DNA from: Planococcus sp. MB-3u-03
GTDB taxonomy: Bacteria > Bacillota > Bacilli > Bacillales_A > Planococcaceae
Assembly: GCF_002833405.1 (NCBI RefSeq)
Contig: NZ_CP025135.1
Location: 849,501-913,500 of the forward strand
Direction: 5' to 3'
DNA: 64,000 nt
The notes below the pieces were generated by a model. The model saw nothing but the letters and a program-made list of their open reading frames with translations. It searched no databases and had not been told where the DNA came from. This document shows, piece after piece, positions 32,360 through 41,214 of the stretch. The translations under genes were made by a program, and so were the position numbers. The stretch's first letter is position 1. Each line of letters opens with the position of its first letter.

Positions 32360-33685
32360 TTAAATCCAGCCGCGTGCTTCCATCGCTTGTGCGATGCGTT
32401 CAACAGCGACCAAATACGCTGCTTCGCGCATCGTGCAGCCTTTTTGTTCTTTCATTTCGTAGACATCATCGAAAGCCTCAGTCATTTCGGTGTGGAGCCG
32501 TTCATTCACTTCCTGTTCGGTCCAGCGCAGATGGGTTGTATTTTGCACCCATTCGAAATAGGAAACCGTGACGCCTCCAGCGTTGCAAAGAATATCCGGA
32601 ATGACGGTGACGCCGTTCTTTTCCATCGCGGCATTGCCGTCCGGTGTCGTTGGGCCATTCGCTGCTTCTGCCACGATTTTCGCGCGAATGGTCGGGCCGG
32701 TGACTGAAGTGATCTGGTTTTCAAGCGCTGCGGGCACCAATATGTCCACATCGGCTGCGAATAAATCGTCGTTGCTGAGCGATTCGTAGCCGTTGTATCC
32801 GGCTACTGTGCCGGTCGTCTGGGCGTAGCCGATTAACTCTTCGATCGGGAGCCCGTCTTTATGGTAGAGGCCGCCGCCAGCGTCGACGATACCGAGCACT
32901 TTCACGCCGCGCTCATGCAAGAGTTTGGCGGTGATCGATCCGACATTCCCGAAGCCTTGGACGACTGCGGTCATGCCTTCGAGTTCGAGCCCCAGTTTCT
33001 TGGCGGCATCTTCGATGGTGAAGACGACGCCGCGGCCGGTCGCTTCGACGCGGCCTTCCGATCCTCCGAGGATCAAAGGCTTGCCGGTGATTGTACCGGG
33101 CACATTTTTCCCTTTCAGGCGGGAAAATTCATCGATCATCCATCCCATGATCTGAGGCGTCGTGTTGACGTCGGGGGCCGGAATATCTTTTTCAGGCCCC
33201 ATGATCGGTTCGAGTTCGCGGATAAAGCCGCGGGACAATTCCTCGAGTTCCCGTTCGGACAGCTCTTTCGGATTGACGACGATTCCGCCTTTGCCGCCGC
33301 CGTATGGGATTCCGAGAATGGCCGCTTTCATCGACATCCAAATCGATAAGGCTGCGACTTCGTCTTCTGTCACGCCCGGGTGGAACCGGACGCCGCCTTT
33401 TGTCGGGCCGAGCACGTCCAAATGCTGGGAGCGATAGCCTTCAAATTCGCGATACGTCCCGTCATCCATGCGTACCGGAATCGACACTTTCAAGATGCGC
33501 TTCGGCTTTTTGAGGATTTCGTACACTCCTTGTGGCAAGTCGAGTTCCTGCGTCGCCACTTCGAGCATGCGCTGGACGATTTCGAGCGGGTTCGAAAGCT
33601 CGACGCCGTTTCTCACTTCTTTCGCAGGCATTTCCTGCTTCAAGTCTTCTGCTACTTCTTCTTGGCGATGTTCCTGTTGTGTCAT
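32360..33685 (-). CDS. NAD-type glutamate dehydrogenase (RocG/GudB-like)
   Basis: 441 residues; AAGGAGGAG precedes the ATG. The substrate domain holds GPTKGGVRFHPGVTEDEV and MSMKAAILGIPYGGGKGG with the catalytic lysines, and GPEKDIPAPDVNT. The Rossmann domain has VVQGFGNVGS and a following Asp (IVDAGGG), a NAD preference. It links glutamate and 2-oxoglutarate, mainly in the catabolic direction in Bacillales. It cannot be assigned to rocG or gudB from sequence alone; the GudB inactivating repeat is not obvious. Strong terminator, single gene. Confidence 0.92.
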   Translation of the reverse strand: MTQQEHRQEEVAEDLKQEMPAKEVRNGVELSNPLEIVQRMLEVATQELDLPQGVYEILKKPKRILKVSIPVRMDDGTYREFEGYRSQHLDVLGPTKGGVRFHPGVTEDEVAALSIWMSMKAAILGIPYGGGKGGIVVNPKELSERELEELSRGFIRELEPIMGPEKDIPAPDVNTTPQIMGWMIDEFSRLKGKNVPGTITGKPLILGGSEGRVEATGRGVVFTIEDAAKKLGLELEGMTAVVQGFGNVGSITAKLLHERGVKVLGIVDAGGGLYHKDGLPIEELIGYAQTTGTVAGYNGYESLSNDDLFAADVDILVPAALENQITSVTGPTIRAKIVAEAANGPTTPDGNAAMEKNGVTVIPDILCNAGGVTVSYFEWVQNTTHLRWTEQEVNERLHTEMTEAFDDVYEMKEQKGCTMREAAYLVAVERIAQAMEARGWI

Positions 33686-33774
33686 GATATTCTCCTCCTT
33701 GGCTGATTTCCTTCTATACTTTATGTCTTCCTATTAAGAATGGCGCTTAAACATTAGAAGGGGAGGAGAACAAC

Positions 33775-34632
33775 TTAATGGATATCCGTACCGTATAAAA
33801 ACCAAGGCGATGGAAGCTCGAACGGATGGCCTTCGGGCAGTTTGCCTGCTTGCTTGCGTGTCAGATCCATCCAGACAAAAGCGCCTTCCTCGGAATCAAG
33901 GCGGATCTTCTCGAGTGGTGCGTGCAAAGTTTCCCATAATCCCGGCTGTTCGAATAAATCTTCCCAAGGGTAAAGCGTATGCAAGTAATCGTATTTTTTC
34001 ACATCGTGCTTGGTGATGACGATCCGGTCACCGTCCGGATTTTCATAGAAGTCCCATTGTTCAAGCGCTTGGCCGGAAAACAGATCCGGGCTTGCCGGGA
34101 ACGGATAATAGCATTCGAAAGGAAAGACCCGCCCTGAACGGATGTAGACCGACTCGAGCCAGCGCATTTTTTCATCGGCGCTCTCGATTTTGCGCCAAGG
34201 CGCTGCGTCGCTTTCGAATGTTTCCACATTCATTGCGATGGCGGAAAATAATTCAGCTTGGCGGGACAGCCCGATTTTTTCAAGTACACGCTGTGCCGGA
34301 AGATTAAACTCTTGTGTATTGGCGCCGACAAAACGGATGCCCGGATGATCGAGTGCCCCATCACGGACATGAGCCATCAGCTTGGAGGATAGGCTTTGGC
34401 CACGGAAGCGCACATCGCTCCGCATGCGCCCAAGCATGGCATAGCTGCCTGCGAAAATGGTATAGCCGCCGATACTCGCCAGGCGGCCGTCATGGAACAA
34501 ACCGAACAAACGGTTAGGCCCTGTGGAAATCCGGTCGAATACCCGGATGACATAATCATCGTCGATGCCGGTATCCATGTCCTGCAAAGCTTGTAAATCA
34601 TCACCGGTCAACTGGCGGATCGTTTCGTTCAT
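33775..34632 (-). CDS. GNAT family N-acetyltransferase
   Basis: 285 residues; AAGGAGTG precedes the ATG. The N-terminal half has the GNAT acetyl-CoA-binding pattern: GYTIFAGSYAMLGRMRSDVR followed by FRGQSLSSKLMAHV (beta-4 and the Q/RxxGxG/A loop variant), then RFVGANTQEFNLPAQRVLEKIG. The C-terminal 130 residues are of unknown fold and may bind the substrate. Acceptor unknown. Single-gene unit divergent from the membrane gene at 34887. Confidence 0.75.
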   Translation of the reverse strand: MNETIRQLTGDDLQALQDMDTGIDDDYVIRVFDRISTGPNRLFGLFHDGRLASIGGYTIFAGSYAMLGRMRSDVRFRGQSLSSKLMAHVRDGALDHPGIRFVGANTQEFNLPAQRVLEKIGLSRQAELFSAIAMNVETFESDAAPWRKIESADEKMRWLESVYIRSGRVFPFECYYPFPASPDLFSGQALEQWDFYENPDGDRIVITKHDVKKYDYLHTLYPWEDLFEQPGLWETLHAPLEKIRLDSEEGAFVWMDLTRKQAGKLPEGHPFELPSPWFLYGTDIH

Positions 34633-34886
34633 GTATCGTCACTCCTTAAGTCATCAATAGTTGCATAATAATTTTAGTGTATTCCGCGCATGACTACAAA
34701 GCGGAAACAGTTATCAAACTGAAAATATTTTAAAGGGCATGCTCACCGGAACCGGCAAAGCCCGTGTGGTGATTTGAAAGTCTGGCAGGGGAAACAAGGG
34801 ATGGCGGCGAACTAATCGAAATAGCAATTAGTTTCCCGGTAGGCTGGATAGCTGGAAAGTTCCGGGAACGATAAGGAGGGAAGGCG

Positions 34887-35309
34887 TTGGAAAACTGGAA
34901 AGCGGTGGAACTGGTCAAAGATCTGTTGTTCGGCTTGGGGCTTTATGCATTGATCACTGTCGTCGGTCTATTTGTGACGATGGCGACTTCTCGCGGATCG
35001 GATACGCTGTTATTGAACGATGAAGTAAGAGGCGACATGGCGACAAGCACCTTATTGTGGATGGTGGTCCCCGCTTTTCTATTGTCATTGGGATTGTCGG
35101 CATTGAGAAGGATCCGGATGAAAAACGCGGCACTTCGCATAAGCATCGTGTGGGCAGTGCTATTACTCTTTTTGTATTTGGTGGCGGCTTTATGGAGCGG
35201 CATTTTCACGGTGCTGATCGCTTCGGTATCGTTTTATCTATTCTTGGTGGCAGTCTTCCTGGGGCCGATCGTCTATTCGTTTTTGAAAAAATTGCCCGCT
35301 TGGAAATAA
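34887..35309 (+). CDS. Four-helix membrane protein, unknown function
   Basis: 140 residues from TTG 34887; AAGGAGGGA lies 5 nt upstream. Hydrophobic segments at about 14-32, 54-72, 82-104 and 106-130. The loop after helix 1 (TSRGSDTLLLNDEVRGDMAT) is hydrophilic. It resembles small DUF-type Bacillales membrane proteins, but I cannot name the family. It lies 72 nt before the VOC-like gene and could be co-transcribed with it. Confidence 0.6.
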   Translation: MENWKAVELVKDLLFGLGLYALITVVGLFVTMATSRGSDTLLLNDEVRGDMATSTLLWMVVPAFLLSLGLSALRRIRMKNAALRISIVWAVLLLFLYLVAALWSGIFTVLIASVSFYLFLVAVFLGPIVYSFLKKLPAWK

Positions 35310-35380
35310 AAGCGCGAGTTTAGTGCTGGAAATGGAAGGGAAAAGAGGACGATACGAAAAGTTCAAGAGGGGGCGAAGAG

Positions 35381-35821
35381 GTGGCGATCCATCCGCAAAT
35401 CATTTTTAACGGAAACTGCAAAGAAGTGCTGTCTTATTACGAAGGCGTCTTTGGCGTATCCGATGTTTCCGTCATCCATTATGGCGACAACCCGGGATCG
35501 AAACTCGATGAGGATTTAAAGGAATTGATCTTAGAGGCGGCGATTCCGCTTTATGGCAATTACTTATTGCTATCGGACGCGATGCCTGGGAAGCCTGCCA
35601 CATTCGGCAGTAATTTTCATGTATCCATCCGTTCAGAAGAGCTGGGTGAAATGAAAGCCGATTTCAAGAAGCTGGCAGAAAGCGGCAAAGTGATTTTTGA
35701 ATTCGAAGAAAGCTATTGGAGCGAAGCATATGGCGTCGTGCAGGATAAATTCGGCGTGCAATGGCAATTCGATTATCGTAAATCTGAAGCCGGAAACACA
35801 GAACAAAATTCCGGTGAATAA
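35381..35821 (+). CDS. PhnB-like VOC-superfamily protein
   Basis: 146 residues from GTG 35381, with AGAGGGGG 7 nt upstream. MAIHPQIIFNGNCKEVLSYY opens the PhnB-type glyoxalase/bleomycin-resistance fold; GNYLLLSDAMPG and the end WSEAYGVVQDKFGVQWQFDY are the other diagnostic parts. PhnB proteins are cytoplasmic members of the VOC superfamily with no known reaction; metal-binding residues are not all conserved. A bidirectional terminator follows. Confidence 0.85.
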   Translation: MAIHPQIIFNGNCKEVLSYYEGVFGVSDVSVIHYGDNPGSKLDEDLKELILEAAIPLYGNYLLLSDAMPGKPATFGSNFHVSIRSEELGEMKADFKKLAESGKVIFEFEESYWSEAYGVVQDKFGVQWQFDYRKSEAGNTEQNSGE

Positions 35822-35823
35822 AA

Positions 35824-35860
35824 GAAACCCCATCGCTCAAGCGATGGGGTTCTTTAGCTG
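35824..35860. terminator. Bidirectional terminator
   Basis: AACCCCATCGCT-CAA-GCGATGGGGTT-type stem, 10-11 bp, flanked by A and T. Confidence 0.85.
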
Positions 35861-35867
35861 AAGAAGT

Positions 35868-36038
35868 TTACGACTGGAATGGGGATGACAGCATTTCGTA
35901 TAGGGTGGCTGCTGTTTGGAACTCCAGCCCCGCTGAAACAAACCCTCCGACAAAACGGTTATAGAGCGTAATGGCAAAATAGAATCCGATGAACAACAGC
36001 GCCGACACGATCAATAGAATCACAAATGTTCTTGTCAT
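35868..36038 (-). CDS. Small single-pass membrane protein
   Basis: 56 residues from ATG 36038 (MTRTFVILLIVSALLFIGFY); GGAGG lies 9 nt upstream, and the ATG five codons earlier is at the ribosome site. One long helix (about 4-25), then a polar C-terminus ending EMLSSPFQS. Family not recognised. Convergent with the VOC gene. The 28-residue gene upstream on the same strand is probably in the same region of control. Confidence 0.6.
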   Translation of the reverse strand: MTRTFVILLIVSALLFIGFYFAITLYNRFVGGFVSAGLEFQTAATLYEMLSSPFQS

Positions 36039-36092
36039 CTGGAGTTCCTCCATTTCTAATCATGCAAAGCTTTCGCACAAGCATAGCGGCAG

Positions 36093-36179
36093 CTAGAAAA
36101 ATAGTATATTCAGCAAAATGGTCAATACAATCGATAGGATAATGGAAATCAGTAAACTCCCCATACAGGAAATGCGCAT
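36093..36179 (-). CDS. 28-residue membrane peptide
   Basis: On the minus strand AAAGGCGG lies 7 nt before ATG 36179. The product is MRISCMGSLLISIILSIVLT followed by ILLNILFF, nearly all hydrophobic. It is in front of the 56-residue membrane gene, 54 nt away. Coding is inferred from the ribosome site and amphipathic-free helix composition; no other support. Confidence 0.45.
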   Translation of the reverse strand: MRISCMGSLLISIILSIVLTILLNILFF

Positions 36180-36458
36180 AAAAAGACCGCCTTTCTTTCT
36201 AATCGCTAAGAGGATGGCTGATAAATGAAAAAGTAATTCGATCCGCTAGTGATGTTTGCAAGTAGTTTACCCGAAAAAAGCGGAAGGCTAACCTTTGAAA
36301 CTGGGTATGTGGAAGATGTTTGATGTGCCCCGACAGACACGAAAAATGCCATGACTTTGTCGAATTTTGTCATAATTTCTGTATTTCTTAAAAAAACGGA
36401 TGCTATTTTTAATGTTTTTTGTTACAATCGTGTTACGAATAGATGTCCGGAGGGTAAC

Positions 36459-37109
36459 ATGGCTAATTACAATCAGTTTTCAGACAGTAATCCGCATAAT
36501 GAATCCAATCGAATCGAAGCGGAAAAAAGCGCCGAAACCGGTGCTGAACCGCCAAATTTTCGACCTAATAAAAAAGATCCGCAGCGCCGCAAACTTTGGC
36601 TGAAGGCCGGTGGCGGTATTTTACTGTTGGTCATTCTTTGGAATGTGTATTCCTTCGCGAGTTATGTCGCTCCGTGGAGTAATGAACGCTCGATGGCGGA
36701 TGCCGAACAGGATGAAATCCAGCAATACATTTTCCAAAGCGAGAAGAGCGAGGAAGTGCTCAAAGAAGTGAGCAATTCACTCATCCGCTTGTATGACCAC
36801 AACTCGCTCACTGAACTCCATATCAATGAGATGGAAGAAAAGTTAGAGCAATTGTCCAAAGAACTCGACACGGACGACCCGCGTCTCGCGCAATTGGAAT
36901 CCTATCATTTTGCCCAAATCGAGTTGACGCGTGAAATGACCAAGACTTTGCAGAAAAACCATGTCGAAGAAGTACATGAGAGACTCGATGAGATTTTGGA
37001 CCGCCAAAAAGAGAAGGCGGACGACAAAGCCGAAATCTTGATTTCCCTCATGGAACAAGAAGACATTAGGTACGAACAAAAGGCAGACGGTTCGATCGCC
37101 TACGAATAA
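36459..37109 (+). CDS. Membrane-anchored protein with extracellular coiled coil
   Basis: 216 residues from ATG 36459 (MANYNQFSDSN), 5 nt after CGGAGGG; an upstream in-frame ATG at 36351 has no ribosome site. A polar 50-residue N-terminal tail is followed by a membrane helix (about 50-70, LKAGGGILLLVILWNVYSFA). The rest is a charged helical region (about 85-205) with heptad-like Leu/Ile spacing (LTELHINEMEEKLEQLSKEL), probably a coiled coil outside the membrane or in the cytoplasm. Family and function unknown. Strong terminator. Confidence 0.65.
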   Translation: MANYNQFSDSNPHNESNRIEAEKSAETGAEPPNFRPNKKDPQRRKLWLKAGGGILLLVILWNVYSFASYVAPWSNERSMADAEQDEIQQYIFQSEKSEEVLKEVSNSLIRLYDHNSLTELHINEMEEKLEQLSKELDTDDPRLAQLESYHFAQIELTREMTKTLQKNHVEEVHERLDEILDRQKEKADDKAEILISLMEQEDIRYEQKADGSIAYE

Positions 37110-37123
37110 TCTACAAGCGAATA

Positions 37124-37168
37124 AGCCTCTTCGAAATCCCCAGCGGATCTCGAAGGGGCTTTTTTGTG
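37124..37168 (+). terminator. Terminator
   Basis: AAGCCTCTTCGA pairs with TCGAAGGGGCTT across a 16-nt loop, then TTTTTT. Confidence 0.85.
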
Positions 37169-37301
37169 CGATACGCATATGTCCCGTCTCACGTTTCGAT
37201 GCGGAAAACCTGTAAAAGTTAGATTGAGAAAAAAGTCCTGTAATTCCAAATGCTGAAAACGGGTATAGGGAGGGAACACCTATTTCTCAAGGAGGCATTT
37301 C

Positions 37302-38165
37302 ATGGATACCCAACAATATAAAGTGAAGGCTGGACGCAAAGTGGATTTGGCAGACTGGCCGACACATGAAGATAAAGGAAGCGAATCCGGACACATCGAA
37401 CAGCAATTGAAGGAAACGATTGAAGAACTGAAAAAATGGCATGTACGGCTTCATGCAGAAGAAGAAAAGGGCATTGTGGTGGCCCTCCAGGCAATGGACG
37501 CGGCTGGAAAAGATGAAGCCATCACTTACCTGTTCTCGAACTTGACCGCCCAAGGGCTGAAAGTGACGACGCTCGGAAAACCGACCGAAGAGGAATTGAA
37601 GCATGATTATTTATGGCGCTTGCACAAGGCTTTGCCGGAGCGCGGGCAAATCGGCATTTTAAACCGCTCCCATTACGAAGAAGTCATTGCGACGCGTGTC
37701 CATAATCTGCTCGAAGAAGAGCCCTTGCCGAATCAATTGATCGACGATGAAGTCTGGAACCGTCGCTACCGCCAGATTAACGAATTTGAGCGGTATATGT
37801 TCGAAAACGGTTTTCCGTTCGTGAAATTTTTCTTTAACATTTCCAAAGAAGAACAAACCACGCGCCTCCTCGAGCGGATGAAAAACCCGGAGAAGAATTG
37901 GGAGTTTTCCTTCAGCGATGTCGAAGAACGCGAGCATTGGGAGGATTACCAGGACATCTTCGGGGATATGCTGACACACACCTCTACAGATCATGCCCCG
38001 TGGTACATATTGCCGGCAGATGATGAAATGTATTCCCGTTTGATCATCGCCCGGGTGATGGTGGAAATGCTGGAGGAAATCAACCCGGAATTGCCTGAGA
38101 TCAGCGGTGAGCAACAAGACAAGCTCAAGCATTATATCGACAAGCTCGAAAAGGAAGCGGAATGA
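37302..38165 (+). CDS. Polyphosphate:nucleotide phosphotransferase, PPK2 family
   Basis: 287 residues; CAAGGAGG lies 9 nt before the ATG. Walker A QAMDAAGKDEA (63-73), Walker B region GILNRSHYEEV (118-128), and the PPK2 features FNISKEEQTTRLLER, NWEFSFSDVEER and APWYILPADDE. Length and the short N-terminus fit class III PPK2 enzymes, which use polyphosphate to phosphorylate AMP and ADP. Direction of the reaction in the cell is inferred. Single-gene unit with strong terminator. Confidence 0.88.
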   Translation: MDTQQYKVKAGRKVDLADWPTHEDKGSESGHIEQQLKETIEELKKWHVRLHAEEEKGIVVALQAMDAAGKDEAITYLFSNLTAQGLKVTTLGKPTEEELKHDYLWRLHKALPERGQIGILNRSHYEEVIATRVHNLLEEEPLPNQLIDDEVWNRRYRQINEFERYMFENGFPFVKFFFNISKEEQTTRLLERMKNPEKNWEFSFSDVEEREHWEDYQDIFGDMLTHTSTDHAPWYILPADDEMYSRLIIARVMVEMLEEINPELPEISGEQQDKLKHYIDKLEKEAE

Positions 38166-38166
38166 T

Positions 38167-38203
38167 AAAACCCGAAGCGGCAAATGCTGCTTCGGGTTTT
38201 TTG
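38167..38203. terminator. Bidirectional terminator
   Basis: AAACCCGAAGC pairs with GCTTCGGGTTT across GGCAAATGCT, then T6. Confidence 0.88.
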
Positions 38204-38211
38204 ACTGTGAT

Positions 38212-39429
38212 TTATTGAAATAATAGATAATCATTTTCGGAAATGAATTCGTAGCTTAAATCGATGAACAGGAAGCATTCGTCCGATAGCGGGTAGCTGA
38301 ATGTGCGGATCATTTCCCCTGTTTCGATATCGGCATAGATGTCCGACAGACGGCCTTTATGGCTTGCTTTCATGAGCATCATATTCTCCAGGAAATACGG
38401 ACGGAAAGCCCAATGGGAACCGATTTGCTGTGCTTCGCCATGCCAGCTTCCGGCTGTTTTCCGGAAGTTGGAGGAGACTTGTTCTCCGTCGCTGTTGCAA
38501 ATATAGATGCGGAAACTTTCCGCTTCGAAAAGCGGCAGCACTTCCTGGATAAACAGGTCGGCGTAGTCTGGGCTTTGCCATTTGCCCATCAAGCGTTTGA
38601 GTTTTTCTTCGGAACGGGCGGTATAGGCCAAGCGTTCGCTGACCATCGCTTTTTCGCGGTGGACAAACTCCTTTACTTGATCGCCCACGTGAATGGACAA
38701 GGAATCTGTCGTCAGCAGCTCCGGGTCCGGATGGGCCAGATAATAGCCTTGATAATAATGGCCGCCGTGTTTCCAGGCGAAATACAATTGATGGTTGTCT
38801 TCTATATATTCGTATAACAAGCGTGCGCCGATGCGATGGGCAAGCATCGATAAGGAATGGATGATGTCCTGGAATGCATCGGGCTGGTGGTGCCGGCTGA
38901 TGCTCATATCGATTTTCAGGATATGTGGCCGCAATTGGCGGATGCGGTCGATGTTCGAACTTTTCGCACCGACATGATCGACAGCGATCTGGATGCCGTA
39001 TGTTTTGAAATACAAGAGCAAGTGGTTGAGTGTATCGAAATCGTCATTGAAATCGTGCTCGGTAATTTCAAGGACGATGCGTTCGAGCGGGAATCCGCGT
39101 TTGCGGTATTCGAGCAAGGTTTTCAGGAAATCTTCGCCGTCTCCTGCCATCAGTTGGCGGGCGTTGCGATTGATGAACAACAGGCAGCCGTTGTTTTGCA
39201 GCAGCAATTGATCGAGTGCCATTTCGAGCAGCCTTTGGTCCACTTCTGTTTTGAACTCGTCCGGAACTTCCGGGTCGTTGAAGAAATCGCCGAGTGATTT
39301 GGTTCCGTCCGGTTCTATGTAGCGGCCGAGCAGTTCGTAACCGATGACGTCGTGTTTAACGGCACTGACGATCGGCTGGAACACCGGCATGATTTTGTCC
39401 ATATTGTCGATGATGTCTAACGGATCCAT
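38212..39429 (-). CDS. ykuI: EAL-domain protein, YkuI-like, altered metal site
   Basis: 405 residues; AAGGAGAG precedes the ATG. An EAL fold at about 10-250 is followed by the PAS-like YkuI C-terminal domain (about 255-400). Catalytic positions seen: E32 in YELLGR, N87 in FINRNA, E121 in VLEITEH, K172 in ILKIDM, E in LLYEYIED and Q in YYQGYYL. The paired metal-binding Asp of active phosphodiesterases (DDFG) reads D151-H152 (VDHVGA). YkuI binds c-di-GMP; the Asp-to-His change suggests weak or no hydrolysis and a receptor role (inferred). Confidence 0.85.
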   Translation of the reverse strand: MDPLDIIDNMDKIMPVFQPIVSAVKHDVIGYELLGRYIEPDGTKSLGDFFNDPEVPDEFKTEVDQRLLEMALDQLLLQNNGCLLFINRNARQLMAGDGEDFLKTLLEYRKRGFPLERIVLEITEHDFNDDFDTLNHLLLYFKTYGIQIAVDHVGAKSSNIDRIRQLRPHILKIDMSISRHHQPDAFQDIIHSLSMLAHRIGARLLYEYIEDNHQLYFAWKHGGHYYQGYYLAHPDPELLTTDSLSIHVGDQVKEFVHREKAMVSERLAYTARSEEKLKRLMGKWQSPDYADLFIQEVLPLFEAESFRIYICNSDGEQVSSNFRKTAGSWHGEAQQIGSHWAFRPYFLENMMLMKASHKGRLSDIYADIETGEMIRTFSYPLSDECFLFIDLSYEFISENDYLLFQ

Positions 39430-39567
39430 AATATCTCTCCTTGCCGTGCACTGTCTTCTTCTATTTTAATCTTAATTTTTCCAGCATTCAATTGAAGCTT
39501 TTGAAACACCGTTCAAATGACGAATATTCCGTGAATGAAAAGATACTGTAAATCCAGCCAGAAGTGC

Positions 39568-39597
39568 TTGCTTTTCTATGATGGCACCCCCTATAAT
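39568..39597 (+). promoter_or_regulatory. Sigma-A-type promoter of the yitT-like gene
   Basis: TTGCTT (39568-39573), an 18-nt spacer, then perfect TATAAT (39592-39597), 80 nt before the start codon. Confidence 0.5.
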
Positions 39598-39676
39598 GTG
39601 AGTCGCTGCCTTGCCTCATCGCCTTCAACGGAATGCAGGCATCGCTCATTACCATTAGATGAACGGAGAATATGAA

Positions 39677-40519
39677 ATGGACAAATTTTACCGCCTCGGG
39701 GCAATTTTCATTGCTTCCATTGTTATGGCGATCGCTTTTAATATGTTTTTACTGCCACATGAAATTCTATCAGGGGGCGTCACCGGCATCGCCATGATCT
39801 TCGGTTTGATGACGCCGATCAACTCAGGGATCTGGCTGATCTTGCTGAACTTGCCGATTTTGGTCATCGGTTGGATGAAGCTCGGCAAGACCTTTATCGG
39901 CAACAGCATTTTTTCAGTAGCTGTCACGTCAATTGCCATGCTTTATATCCCGATTGTCCAAGTGACACAAGATGCACTATTGTCATCGGTCTTCGGTGGC
40001 GTCATTTCAGGCGCTGCAGTCGGGATCATCATCCGCTTTTACGGATCGACCGGCGGCTTTGATGTCATCGGCCTGTTGCTGACAATGAAGCGCGACATCC
40101 CGCTTGGCTTCATGGTTTTCACGTTGAACAGCGGCGTCGTTTTCATCTCGGGCTTTATCTTCAACTGGGAGCTCGCGATGTATACGATGGCATCGATCTA
40201 TATCACTGGCATCGTCGTTGACCGCATCCACACGCGCCATATCAAGCTCAGCTTGATGGTGGTGACGGCAAAAGGCGACGAAGTGAAGAAGAAGCTATTG
40301 ACGAACCTCTACCGCGGCATCACGGTAACGGACGGGGAAGGCGCTTATACCGGCGCCAAGGTGAAGGTGCTGCATAGCGTCATCACCCGTTACGAACTGG
40401 CATTTGTCCGCCCCTTGATCCGGGAAATCGATCCGAATGCCTTCGTCAGCATCACCGAGACGATGGAAGTGGTCGGGAACTTCCGGCGAGACGAAAACTA
40501 TAAGAAAAATCCGATGTAA
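39677..40519 (+). CDS. YitT family membrane protein (DUF161 + DUF2179)
   Basis: 280 residues from ATG 39677 (MDKFYRLGAIFIASI), 8 nt after CGGAG. About five to six membrane helices to residue 190, with LLPHEILSGGVTGIAMI and YGSTGGFDVIGLLL typical of DUF161. The cytoplasmic C-terminus (about 205-280) is DUF2179: LMVVTAKGDEVKKKLLTN, RGITVTDGEGAYTG and VVGNFRR. The family is abundant in Bacillales, with transport function suspected but unproven. Confidence 0.88.
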   Translation: MDKFYRLGAIFIASIVMAIAFNMFLLPHEILSGGVTGIAMIFGLMTPINSGIWLILLNLPILVIGWMKLGKTFIGNSIFSVAVTSIAMLYIPIVQVTQDALLSSVFGGVISGAAVGIIIRFYGSTGGFDVIGLLLTMKRDIPLGFMVFTLNSGVVFISGFIFNWELAMYTMASIYITGIVVDRIHTRHIKLSLMVVTAKGDEVKKKLLTNLYRGITVTDGEGAYTGAKVKVLHSVITRYELAFVRPLIREIDPNAFVSITETMEVVGNFRRDENYKKNPM

Positions 40520-40521
40520 TG

Positions 40522-40574
40522 GGAAAAAGCCGTCCGGAAAAAGTGCGAAGACACTTTTTGGGGCGGCTTTTCCA
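40522..40574 (+). terminator. Terminator
   Basis: AAAAAGCCGTCC and AAAAAGTG...CACTTTTT nested pairing, closing with GGGCGGCTTTT; very stable. Confidence 0.88.
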
Positions 40575-40605
40575 GTGTTTGCTGAATCCCATGCACGCAA
40601 GAAAG

Positions 40606-41202
40606 CTACTGTGCTTCCTCAACAAAAACGCGGTACAACACTTCATCGAACAATGCCATATCATGTCCCGGATAAATCTCGCGGTGCTGGGAGTTGCGGC
40701 GCTTTAGAGAATTGGCCAGCAGGAAATGATCGATTTTCCTGAATGCTTCTACGGCCGGTTCGAGCTTTTTGGAACTGCGCAATTGAACCGATGGGCCATC
40801 TTCGAACTCTTCGAATGCGACTTCCGGAAGCAGCGGGAACTTGCGCTCTTTGTGGATCAAGTTGAACGCGCGGTCGATCGTTTCGTTATCGATGAAATCC
40901 GGCTGGCGGATCATCAGCGAGAAAGTCGCCGGCAGCCCGTCCTGGTTTTCTGCGTGATGAAGGGTTTCCGGCGGATAAATCGAGTAATCCGCAAACCCTG
41001 GCGGACAATAGCCGTGCCCTGGAATGGTCCGAACCGCTTCCGATAGGGCAGTCAATACACGAAGGCGTTCATGGAAATCCTCAGACCCGACGCTTCCACG
41101 GCCGTCGATGACAAAATAGAATTGCTTCGGGATGTGTACGGCGTGCGCCTCGGTGGCAGGGGTGTATAATTTACGTTCCTCCGTTTTCCAGTCCTGCATC
41201 AT
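40606..41202 (-). CDS. GyrI-like domain protein
   Basis: 198 residues from ATG 41202, 5 nt after GAGGAGTG; a TTG one codon earlier is also possible. LYTPATEAHAVHIPKQFYFV, IDGRGSVGSEDFHERLRVLT opens the GyrI-like small-molecule-binding fold; LIHKERKFPLLPEVAFEEFE and EPAVEAFRKIDHFL follow. GyrI-like domains bind drugs or cationic small molecules, and stand-alone forms have unknown roles. It lies 12 nt downstream of the CapA-like gene on the same strand, so the two are probably co-transcribed. Confidence 0.75.
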   Translation of the reverse strand: MMQDWKTEERKLYTPATEAHAVHIPKQFYFVIDGRGSVGSEDFHERLRVLTALSEAVRTIPGHGYCPPGFADYSIYPPETLHHAENQDGLPATFSLMIRQPDFIDNETIDRAFNLIHKERKFPLLPEVAFEEFEDGPSVQLRSSKKLEPAVEAFRKIDHFLLANSLKRRNSQHREIYPGHDMALFDEVLYRVFVEEAQ

Positions 41203-41214
41203 CAATTCACTCCT

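Noticed and set aside
37240..37266. Possible sigma-B promoter before the PPK2 gene
   Set aside because: The -10 GGGTAT is perfect but the -35 GTAATT matches only 2 of 6, so it was not listed as a promoter.
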